Source of the DNA: Tetraselmis striata
Lineage: Eukaryota > Chlorophyta > Chlorodendrophyceae > Chlorodendrales > Chlorodendraceae
Assembly: GCA_006384855.1 (NCBI GenBank)
Contig: VCJN01002408.1
Span: 62,001-126,000 of the forward strand
DNA length: 64,000 bases
Direction of reading: 5' to 3'
This document shows, piece after piece, positions 22,511 to 33,600 of this stretch. The translations under genes and the position numbers were made by a program. How positions within the stretch are numbered: position 1 is the first letter of the stretch; each line of letters starts with the position of its first letter. The notes beneath the pieces were generated by a model that ran no database searches, was not told the DNA's origin, and saw nothing but the letters and a program-made list of their open reading frames with translations.

Positions 22511-24150
22511 ATGTTGTATCTGATGCATTAGCTATAATCCCATGCCTAGTTCCTGGGGGGTGCCTGGGGTGATGGGGGGTGTTCCGGCGCAGCCGTAGCG
22601 ACAACTCAGCGTACGGGTACTAATTCGGCTAATAACGCCCCTGTGCAGGCTGCCACGATACGTACGGGTACTAATTCGTGTACTAATTCACCCCAGCGAG
22701 GGCTGACAGGCCGCCATTTCGGCGAGTTTTTAGTACGGGTACTAATTCGTGTACTAATTCGCCGAATTACCTGGTATTGGCCAATCATCGTGCGCCAAGG
22801 ATATGAAATAGAAGCCCGCCGTACAGTTCAGACCGTGGGATGCTGAATTAGTTTATACGGATCTTGGCATCGCGCTCAGCTGCCGTCAGATCCTCGCCTC
22901 GAACCTAACCGAAGCAGGGTCCCGGAGGGAGTACAGGGTAGTTCGGGTACCAGAAGATAAGACGCGAGTTCCGAGCATCTGAGATTAACGTATAATCCCT
23001 AATCGCCTCCTGCTGCTTGCTCATGTAAATATATCATCCCAAAAAGCTTCTAATAGAACTACGGTAGATAACATGGTCGCTACCTGCATGAGATACTAAG
23101 GATTACACATATGGGGATAGATGGACATATGGATTCGTCGCTGCTGGAATTGTATAGATCGAGCCTGGGATGTATAGATACAGTTGATGGCAGCAACGGC
23201 GCAGCAGCACAATGTCTGCGGAATCATCGTCAACTCACACCCTCCGTACAGAGCAGAACGCGTGTCCGATCCCTGCCGCCCGTCATCTCTCGGGCTCGCG
23301 TGCCTGTTATCGTAGCGCTGTCCTAGCTAGAAGTCGGTAGTTCGATAGTGCTCCTGCTGCCGTGCCATGGCGGCCGCCCATGTATCACCTCTGTATCGGG
23401 CCGGTGCTGAGCGTCTAAGCAATCTAGACAAGCCGTCATGGCAGCGTCCAAGTCCAGCGAGGCTCAGCAGCCCCGACCTGCGTGGAGTTTGGGGGCAGGA
23501 ATCGAGGACCTTAACCTGAAGGCTGGCCATGTTCTCTAGGATTGGGCGCGCTCAAAGGTGGATTCGATTCCAAAGCGCGGCAAGGGAACAAAGAACTCAG
23601 TAGGTAAAGCCCGTCGCGCGAGAACGCAGGCCGCCGCCACATTTACTGCTGCGACTTGGCGCGACTGGGTTCTCTTGCCGCTCAATCCAGTGCTCTGGGT
23701 GATAGGTACGTTTCTGTTAAACCGAGGGTAACCTGACTCATCGTCTCGTGCATAGTCATACCTGAGGACAACAAGGGCAGCCATAGTTGCCCCGTAACGT
23801 TGTACACCAAGGTATTTAACCGCATGACGCGCACTAAGCTAAAAAGCTACGGGTACAGCGGCTGGTGCGTCAGTAATATCATTCCCGGTAGCGAGCGAGG
23901 GGGTAACCTCTTCTGACAACCGCCAAGCACTTGTGTATGAGTAATAACATATTCAACTGCAATCCCATACCGTTGTGGCCGGTGCCTGCACTCCATCCCG
24001 TAGGATGTATTTACTGAGATAAAGAAATCCTGGCGTTGCTCTTGCAGACAATTTCTCATCCCCTGCTGTGAAGCCTGCATCGGCTGAGCGCATAGTTTAC
24101 AGCGAAAGGATGCCGGCATTGCCTTCTGTTTCCCCTTCTCCCCTTTTCCA
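22511..24150. other. Intergenic, nothing recognised
   Basis: Contains four copies of a 'tacgggtactaattcg(t/g)' element between 22610 and 22765. Otherwise only short unsupported ORFs. Confidence 0.4.
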
Positions 24151-24156
24151 GCATGT

Positions 24157-24394
24157 GAGAGCGTCAAGGCAAGATGCATCAGATGTGGCGAATTCACCGG
24201 TGTGGAGCGGAATGGCCCCACTGACTATCTCAGGTATGTAAAATACATCTTAGAACTCAGCTTAGATACGTATGTCCTTCATAGTGGACAGTATCCTACT
24301 GGGCCAGGTGGGGGGAGACTTCTGGACCCGCATCAGCCAGGCTCGTTATTGCATGCCTGTGGCGCATGTCTAGTCGTGCCTGCGCTTCTGACCC

Positions 24395-24425
<31 letters not shown>

Positions 24426-24690
24426 ACTACTTCCTTGCATTGCTAGCGCCGATGTTGCCTGCCCACTGGGCTCGCTGGCGGAGCACGCTGTGCGTGTCTG
24501 GCGAACCCTAAAAGAAACCTACTTAGACACGGTAGTGACTAGCGCCGCCTCGGCGCTGCCCGCCTAACCTGCCGCCTCGATGGGCGCCTTCACAGCGCCG
24601 CCAGGGATGCTGCTGACACAGGGCGTGGTAGGCCCGCGCGACATGGGCCGTTCGCAGCCGCTCTTTGATGACGACAGCTGGTGGTGGTGA
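24157..24690 (+). CDS. Unidentified spliced coding remnant
   Basis: A long pyrimidine tract ending ccttttccag (to about 24151) precedes an exon-like segment ending in the donor gtatgt near 24235. A second segment follows ttgctag near 24449; it could join in phase and reads DVACPLGSLAEHAVRVWRTL then LDTVVTSAASALPA and a TAA at 24565-24567. The same frame continues past this stop as MGAFTAPPGMLLTQGVVGPR to DDDSWWW and a second stop near 24690. Either the tail belongs to another splice form or a stop has interrupted an older gene. The family is not recognised and the frame choice in the first segment is uncertain. Confidence 0.3.
24392..24426. repeat. C-run followed by (CA)n
   Basis: About 20 C then roughly eight CA units, upstream of the exon-like segment at 24449. 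Confidence 0.9.
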
Positions 24691-24699
24691 GCGCGATGG

Positions 24700-25740
24700 G
24701 CCGCAAGCTGCGGCACGCGATGGTGTGCGATGCGCAGGTGCGGACTTGCCCCCACCGTCTCTTCCCTTCTCCCCTCATCGATTACCTCCTGGTGCTGGGC
24801 GCCGCAGGCTGTTCTGATATCACCTTCATGGCGATATCAGATATATATTTAGCGTAGTAAGTTTGGTGGCACATGTTTGCTGTGCATCTATTCTGCGCCC
24901 AACCGCACAGATCATTTGTATACTCGCAACGCCCGGGCGCAGGCACTGTTGTGGGCAGATTCAATGTGGCTGCTGGTTCCCAAATTAGCGGCGCGCCGGC
25001 AGCACCATCATTGTATCTAAGTGGCGCACAACAGGTTGCCCCTCACGTCATGGGAGCGTCTCAGCAGGCGGAGCGGGAATCTGCGGCTTCAACTGCTGCG
25101 CAATTCCTCTGTCATGAGCTATATGTTGCTGCCGGCAGCTTGCCATACCCTGCAACACCAATGCCAGGGGCAGGGGGGCTCCTGAACTGGCTAGGTGTCG
25201 CGCATGTGCACAACCCAGGAGCAGAGACAACAAATCTGAGTAGGGTGGAAAACGTGAGGGTGTGTGAAATGGATACGGGCCGCCATGTGGCGGCTTATTG
25301 TGATGCAATGTAACATTTTCATAAATCAACCTCAGTGTGGCTACTGCGTTGCATACATATATGCATATTGAGCGGCTCCATCCCGTCTCATCCCTGCTGG
25401 CCGTTGGTGCATGTCTGAGCAGCAGCGCTTTACTCGCAATATCTTCTCAATCATATCCCTGTTGCCCACCTGCGGTGTTGCCCTCTATCCATCATACCGC
25501 TGCGGTGCAGCTTTGTGATATCGTGGTTGCCAAATCTCACGGTGTCTCTCTCTCTCTCTCTCCCTCTCTCATTCCCTCTCTTTCATTTTGTTTTCAGTCT
25601 AAATGGCAGCTTCTCACTTGCTCTAGCAGCCTCCTGCCGGCCAGGTGCAAATCCTTGCAATGCTGTGGACAGTACATGCAATGGTATGGCGGTCTGACAA
25701 CGCTGGTCAGAAGCAGCAGGCTGCGCGGCACGCGGTGATA
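24700..25740. other. Open but unassigned region
   Basis: A 146-residue plus-strand ORF (24873-25313) and a CT-rich tract at 25545-25590 are present. Neither shows recognisable domains. The tract resembles a polypyrimidine stretch upstream of a short reading (RPGANPCNAVDSTCNGMAV) but no gene model could be closed. Confidence 0.25.
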
Positions 25741-28700
25741 TGTGGCGTACTGATGTACACTTCTCCACACATCTTATACTACTGCATTAATGTGTAGTAA
25801 TAATATTCGTGAATCGGGCATCATATATACTAGGATTACTAGCTAGCGCGTACGTGGCAATTAATGTATACGGCGGTGCCTGGCCGTGTCTAAATTTGCC
25901 ACCCTTCTAGCGTGTTACAATAAACTGCTTGCGATAAACCTGATTACTCAAATACTTGTATAAATAGGAAGATATATTATCATAAGGGCCTTGTACTCAT
26001 CGTACTAGTGACGCGTATTTAGGAATATCGTCAGCGTAATCTCATTGTCGTGCATTGGTCCGCGTTCCTTTCTTGCTATCTATTTCAAACAATGTAAGTA
26101 ACCTTTCCTGAAAAAATGGGCAATACACAATAATAAAGATGTCCCGGCGCTATCCGACATCAATTCGCAATAATAACATGATTGATTTATCCGCATAGTT
26201 CATTCCTTTCAAGAAAAGCCAAATTATCAGGGCATTTCTATGATTTCTATCTCTACTTCTATGTTCATTCTATTCGTCCAATTCCCAACGTACTTCCATC
26301 CCAATAGTATGCGGTGCCTATTAAATCATGGTGTTGCAGCGCTGCTGGCGAAGACGGACTATGTACAAGTAGCACATTGATGGCACAGTAGTAGCATGGT
26401 TTACAACTCAAAATGTGCCAATTTTTAATTGATATCTGAGAATCTTTAGGGTTTGATTCACACTCTTCCCTTATCCGTAGCATTTGCTACCGCGCAGACT
26501 ACTTACCATTGCGCAATACTAACAGTGTATGATGTATCGCACCAAGCAGCAAAAAAAAGTGTGCATATATTTTGGCTCCGCGCCAGGAATTACTAGCGGA
26601 CTATATGTCGTCTATATACATGTGACTATATACTCAGTTTGGGTAGCAAAGAGAGGGACCTCACGCGCGAAATGCTCAATATCAACGGGATGGTGGGGTT
26701 TTGCTGAAACTGCTCCGAAACCAGCAGCAGCCCGTAAAGCAGCAGTGAGTCAGAATGGTGTTGCTGCGTTGCCGGAACATACATCACAACCGAACAGGAT
26801 TGTGGATGGTATATTTGCTGTCGTCGGCCCACCTTTGTAAGGGGCTGGCGGCGGAAGGGATAGGTCTGCATTGCGGCGGAAGAAATCAGTTCGTTATTAT
26901 TGCTCGTTTAACATTGTATGTGGAGAAATTGCTTATACTCGGAACCGAGAGACCAATGTGACTGTTTATTAATGGAACCGCCGCCGGATACAGCGCGTAC
27001 GGCCAATGCACATACTGCAGGGCGGGCAGCACCCAACAGTAGTGTCTGCATCATGATGCCTTATTCGGCAGCGTCGTTGTAGTAGTATTGATACAAGAGT
27101 AGGAGAGACGCGGGCCGATCACTTCGCTAAATATGGCTCCGAAACCAACACTGAAGCCTACCCCCCCCCCCCCCCCCCCCTCTCAAATGCTCACAGCTCA
27201 CACGTTGTATTGCCTGAAAATGGGTCAATAATTATCAGCTGTATCCGAGCATGAATTTTATCAATTCTGTTGATATCATCATTCTTATACACAATGTGTG
27301 AAAACAATATGCTGTTGATATGATAATTAATATATGTCGTGAGCTGCATTGTTTCGTGATATCTAGTGACCACCCGTGCGTGCGCAATCATAATAGCAGC
27401 AAACGTATCATATAATAGCATAATGTATCATATAATAGCGTATACACGTGTCGTATAATAGCAAACGTAACATTATAAACGATATCATTTGCTATCTATA
27501 ACGGAATTGTATTTTTGCATATATGTGATATCATATGCCGGTGACGCGGTTGTACATAGGTAGATAGATCAATAAACAAAAGTAGTGACATACCGCCGGT
27601 ACACCATAAATGATATGAGCTGTAATGTAATGTAGTATTCGTGTTGTATGTAAAATGATAACTACGGCATTCATGATCACCATCATAGCTTTCTGTCACA
27701 GACAAAGAGGGAGAGGGAGTAAGTGATTGAAAATGAAAAACGCGCGCTGAACGTTGTATGAACTGACCGCCGACTGCACGCTGGTGCGGGCAATGCACCG
27801 GAATGATAATCGCCGAAGTGGCGGAATGGCAATATCAATTAGTATATTGATGACGCCCATTGGGTGAATGCCAATGCGAGATTGATTTATGTTGAGAAAA
27901 GTGCCGTGTATATTCTAGTCTTTCCAATTATTATGTTTTGGACCATCGGAGTGGAGAGAGGGAGGGAGGGAGGGAGTAGAGTGCACAGGGAGAGTAGAGT
28001 GCATAGGGAGAGAAGGTACGTTATTCAATAAATACATCATGTATATTAGATGTATCGGCAGAGTAGCACTACAGTGCACTACTGTACAATAGTAGTACTG
28101 TAATGCAATGCTATTGTTGTTGCTGCCAAATGCATACAACTATGATGCCGAGGTCGTCATAATGAAACAATGGTGTATATAAATCAGCTACGCATATACA
28201 GCAATAGCCGCGCAATTTGGTAAATGGTATGTCGTTTTTAAATCAATGTATATTGATAAATACCGGTCTGTGGTATGCTGTACCGCCGGTATGTCTACTC
28301 CACGTCCACTCATTGTCAGCATTTTTAGTACACACACAAATACTCACGGGAGATAACGGGCACATTATAACTAACAATCCGTAAATCTAAAATGATTTTC
28401 TGGTGGCTTCTGACATTGGACAAAAATCGTACATCCTCGTAAACAATGCAATTGAGAACCAGAATAATGATTTTGACAGGGATGCTATGGATTTTACCTA
28501 CTAAGTGGACCCGCATGGAAATTCAATAATTAGACGATACACGGAGGATAATTATACCCCCCATGATTTATTTTTCTTGGACAAATCATCAAAATACCCC
28601 CCATAATTTAAAAAATTTCCGTCCCAAGGGGCACCTCCACAAATCCCCGGCGCGAAGCGCCGCTTAGTACGAGAGAGAGTAGTAGTATATCAGCCGTATA

Positions 28701-28900
28701 AAGTATACATCAGTAAACCTGTCCTAGTAGTAGTGTATTTCCGGTATCCAATCCGGTATCCATATGCACGCGCAGTACGGGTGAAATGTACCGATAACTG
28801 CGGAAGCTGCGGAACTTCGGCCGTTTCGGCGTAAGCTGGTCGACGTAAGCAATGTCCCGCGACACTCTTCACCGGCAAACAGAACTTCAGTAAAGTTCCG
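25741..28900. other. Low-GC block without recognised genes
   Basis: Markedly AT-richer than the rest of the window, with only short ORFs. It holds a 19-nt C-run (27162-27180), repeated 'gtatcatataatagc' elements (27405-27460), a (GGGA)n tract near 27957-27976 and a duplicated taccccccat(g/a)attta element near 28553 and 28595. Confidence 0.6.
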
Positions 28901-30640
28901 TTGTTATAAAGCGGAACTTAACTGAACTTGGCGAAATTAAGTTCTGTTAAGTCAGCTCAAAATGAGGTTACGCACAACCCTGATCAACACCCGTTCACTT
29001 CCTTTGACGCGTGTAGTGCAGCGTAATAGCGGGGTGGTGGTGACCGGAGCTGGCGCGGTGGGCGCCGGCGTGGTGGGCGCGCGCCGGGGCCCATGAATAA
29101 AATATCTGACGGTATCAAACATGTTTTTGCATGCCGGTTTAATACGTATGCAGGGTATTGTTCAAGATGACTCCTGGGCTCTGCCCGAGAGCCCCCCACC
29201 AGCAGCCACAAAGCATCAACGCGCTCAATCGCTCACAAGCACACATTTGTATGTGCGCGACACCTGCATATAACGCATGCTCTCCACAACCGCTGCCATA
29301 ATAAGCAATATTCAACATGCAATTAATAAGGCAGGTCCGATTTAATGTTATGTTTCAGTTCTCTACTTTCCGGAGAAACAAAGGGGGGGGGGGGGGGGGG
29401 GGTTCCCTTTGTACGTGGCCTCAACTTTATGTTCACGTACTTAAGCAGGACTTGGCGGCTGGGAGCGGTGCATGAGCGGCTGGGGCTCGGCCCCGCACCG
29501 CCGCCGTGAATATACTGTGTCGGTTACGTGGATAGCGTCCAGAGAACGCACGGAAAGTCTTTAACTTCCAGGCCGGGCATACAGCAGCTTGGCAGCATCA
29601 TAGCACTACATGGAGGGGTGGATAGGCCTCCGTAGGGTTGGGTTGTCATGATGCTGACAGTAATATGGTGATGGTTCCAAAAAGTGCCCGAACCCCTCTC
29701 CATTTTATGCTTGCATATGGCAGGGAACACCCTTCTGCACACAGCCATGCATTGAAACCATTAAAAAAAGTCATGGCAGTGGTAGTTATTATGCAACTTT
29801 TGGCATGTTCTACTAAGTACTGTGAGATCAACATAAATAAAGTAGAGGGGGGGGGGGGGTTCTAAGACATAAAACTAAATCGGACCTGCCTAATGTTTAG
29901 CGGCTGCGGTGCTAAGTATGCATTCGTCCCTACTCGGTATTGCTGTGTATTCAGCGCGCACTCACACTCTCTCTGGCCAGCCTAAAACAGATGCTATGTC
30001 AACTACTTTCATCTCTACATCGCACTGATTAGTTGAAGGATAGCCAGAATGCTCATGTTATCATCAAACCTGTGTGGTTCGCAATGTCTACGAGCACGGC
30101 GACACTCTGCAGGCCAGCGAGGCGCGGGTTGCCAGGTCGGTAGAGTATTAGTGACAACATGGTGGGGATTACGGTCGTTTGCTACAAAGGACATAGAGAA
30201 CAAGCCATGGGCGGGTTTGGTAGGGGGGGGGGGGGGGGAGGGGGGGGGCAAACGCCACGGAGTCTGCCTGGGAGTGTGTTCGGTGAGTACGTCGACCGGA
30301 GAATGTGCACAACGGGGGGCGACCAGGGTATGACTAAACTCGGGCCCTAACCCCAATGCACGCGCGCCTGTCCCATGCATAACACCCTGCGATACAAGCC
30401 TCCGAGTTGCGTGGCAGGCTACATGAACATCCGTCACTGCACCGCTGCACTCATGACCCCCTCTACGCGTCACCCCTGTCAGGCAGTGTAGCGCGAGCGC
30501 TCGTCTGCTGTGACTGTATACTACAGCGTCGCTGACACCCCTACAAGTGTCCACATCACGCCCAGATGTGTGCATTCTGGTGTACAGCATGCAATCTATG
30601 AATCGATGGCCCGACCGTCCCGGCGGCCTGATTTCAGTCT
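28901..30640. other. Intergenic, nothing recognised
   Basis: G-runs at about 29383-29402, 29848-29859 and 30222-30248; short unsupported ORFs only. Confidence 0.4.
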
Positions 30641-30643
30641 TGG

Positions 30644-33600
30644 TCAGCCCATGTCACGCCTTTGGGCCGTGCAGGAGGACGGGTTGTTACACGAGGGGGG
30701 AGAACACGAGCCGTCAAAACCGACTGCCGGACATGCACCACATGTTCTCTGCCCCCCTCCCCACCCCACCTCCCTTGCCACCCCGGGACAGGCCGCCTGC
30801 ATCACTCGGGCGCAGCAGTCCCGGGCGGTGGGTGACGGCTGCTGGAGCTCCGCCGCCTGAGGCTCCGAGGGGTGCTGCTCCTCCATCACTGGTCCGCCCT
30901 GATGTCACGCAGCGGCGCCCAGGCACCGGTCAGGCCCGGCCGAGAGCATATGCTCGCTCGCACTTACCGCAGGCAGCGAGCGGGCGGGAGAGGAGGGAAG
31001 AAGGGGTGTGGCCCAGCCTTGCCTGGCGGAGGGCGGGTCGACCAGCGCCGAGTGCACCTCCCCCAGCTGTCCGCCGTCCACCAGCTTGGAGTGCGCGTGC
31101 GGCGGCTTCTCGCCCTGAGGCCACGCCGCCGGGGAACCGGGGTCAGCCGCATGCCAATGCAGCCACAGGAGCGAGGGGGAGGAGAGCCACAGTCGGCAGC
31201 AAGATCACTCTCGTTCACCAAATACACCTACCCCCCCCCCCCCCCCCCCCCCCCCGCCCCACTATGCACCGCATGCGGGCAGGGGTGTGTCTGTCCATAG
31301 GTCACATGCGTACACATGCATGCTCCCCCAGATGTTCCATCTATGCAGCATGAGAGTGGGCGCCAGCAGTAGGTGTGCATGAAAGCATGGCGACGTTCGA
31401 CGGAACATGACAAGTACTGCTACCATTCTTCACGCTTACTTCGGACCAAACACGGTGTGCGGACAGCACCAGTCGGGAGTATCCTCAACCCGTACAGGTT
31501 CGCGCTGCGTGAGACCGGGGGCGTCTGGAACATTGGGGAGGGTTGGAGCAGTGTGGCGCAGCCGTGTGAGGTGTGCATCCTGTGTGCGTGGGTGCGAATG
31601 TGTCCGCGCTCGTCTCCGCGTTTATGTGCCTGTGGGGATCAGGCCAGCGGCGCCCACCTCGCGCGCGTGCTCCTTCTTGTCCAGCTCCGCCAGCTGGTCG
31701 GGGGCACGGGGCGCAGGGCACAGTAGGACGAGGTGAGAGGTGGACACGCACGTGGCAGCTAGAGTACAGGTGGGGGTGTGTGGGTGTGTGTTGGGGGGGG
31801 GGGGGGGGGGGGGGGGGTTGATTTTGGGCTACTGAATTCAGACCTGTGACAACCCCCCATCCCATCCCATCCGTATCCCATCCCATCCCACCCGATCTGT
31901 ATCCCATCCCATCCCATATCATCAAATCTCATCCCAAAAAATCTCATCTGTATCTCATCCCAAAAAATCCCATCCCATCCCATTCGTATCCCATCCCATC
32001 CCATCCCATCCCATCCGTATCCCATCTATTTCATCCCATCCCATCCCACCCCATCCGTATCAAATCCCATCCCACCCCATCCGTATCCCATCCCATCCCA
32101 TCCCATCCCATCCCATCCCATCCCATCCCATCAAATCCCATCCGTATCCCATCTATTTCATCCCATCCCATCCCACCCCATCCGTATCCCATCCCATCCC
32201 ATCCCACCCCATCCGTAGCCCATCCCATCCAGTCAATGTCATGGCAACACGGGTCCCAGCGCTGGGCCAACTCAGGGGAGACACCGTTCGCATCCAGCAG
32301 ATGCCAAGTCATTTGCCTCCGGGTCTCTCAAGGCCCGAGCGCAATTCGCTGGTCGCTATTGGGCGCGCATGTCTACAGCCCGGTGACAATGTCCGGTGGC
32401 GGCAGATGCGGCTGCACGTTCCCGGCGGCCGCGGCAATCGGCCGCTATTCCGCAGGTTCGTGGTTCGAACTCCGGCGGCGCGGGCAACGGCATACAGGAG
32501 GGCAACCGCAGGGCAAAGTCGTGTGATCTGTTGGGATCTGTTGGCTTGGAATTTGTTGGAATGTGGGGGCTGGGTAAGAGTTTTAGGGTTTAGAATAAGA
32601 TCCTAAAACCCTGACCCTAAAACCCTAAACCTGTCTTTTCTGTGTTTTGGCTTGGATCTGTTTGGCTTGGATTTGTGGGTTGGGAGTATACGGTGGACAT
32701 TAGGTTTTGTTTTAGGGTTTGGGTGTAATCGCACGCATCGCCGTTATCGAATCTACGGTGTTCAAGTTTCCCGGGCATGAAGCTGGGAACAAACCCACTG
32801 CAGGCCTGGACAGCCGCCACACCCGGGGGCGGGAGGCGCGCTCCGCACCTTGGCGGCAGTGTCCACCGGCTTGGCGGACCCGAAGGGGTTGGGCTTCCCG
32901 GAGCTGTGGGCTGAGGGCGCGGGCCTGCGGGGCGGCAAACACAAACGCACAATCACAAAGGCGCGGCTTCAACTCATGCCGGTGCCAGATCGGTCAGGAG
33001 CGACAATACACCGCCCGTGTGGGGACTGGGTGTGTGCCATTGGTGAAGTTCCGCTGGGTGGGGTGGGGTGGGGGCTGGTCGCAAAGGGGCCCTTGCAGCC
33101 GTCTGTTCGCGACATGCAAACTTAGCGCCGGAATCCCCAAATATCCCAGAAATACAAATTCCGGAATCCCAACCATTCCAGAAATTCCGGAGTATCCAGT
33201 TCCGATGGACATGAGGTCAGGAAACTGAATTCCCATCGAGTTGAATGGAATCAGGCGCACAATCCGAGTCCATCAGGGAAGTAATAGGATGGAGGAATCT
33301 CGAGAGACAGAGAGAGGGAGAGAGTGTGTGTGTGTGTCGAAAGGGGGGGGGGGGGGGGGGGGGGCACCCGCTCTCCGCGTCCAGGGCTTGCTCCGGGGCG
33401 CGAGCTTGAGGCGCGGGCGCTCCGAGGGCGGCGGCCCCGACAGGTGGCCCGCGCCCATGGGCGGTGAGTTGCGTGGCATGTGAGGCGGGGGCGGCCCCGC
33501 GTGGTAGCCGCCCGGCGGGCCCCTGTGCTCCTGGAAGCCACCCGGCCCGGGGCGGCCGCCAAAGCCGCCGGGCCCGGGGCCGTGGCGGTCATCAAAGTGC

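Noticed and set aside
32450..32480. Another tRNA T-loop-like element (gtggttcgaactccggc)
   Set aside because: No cloverleaf could be folded around it; it lies in an intron.
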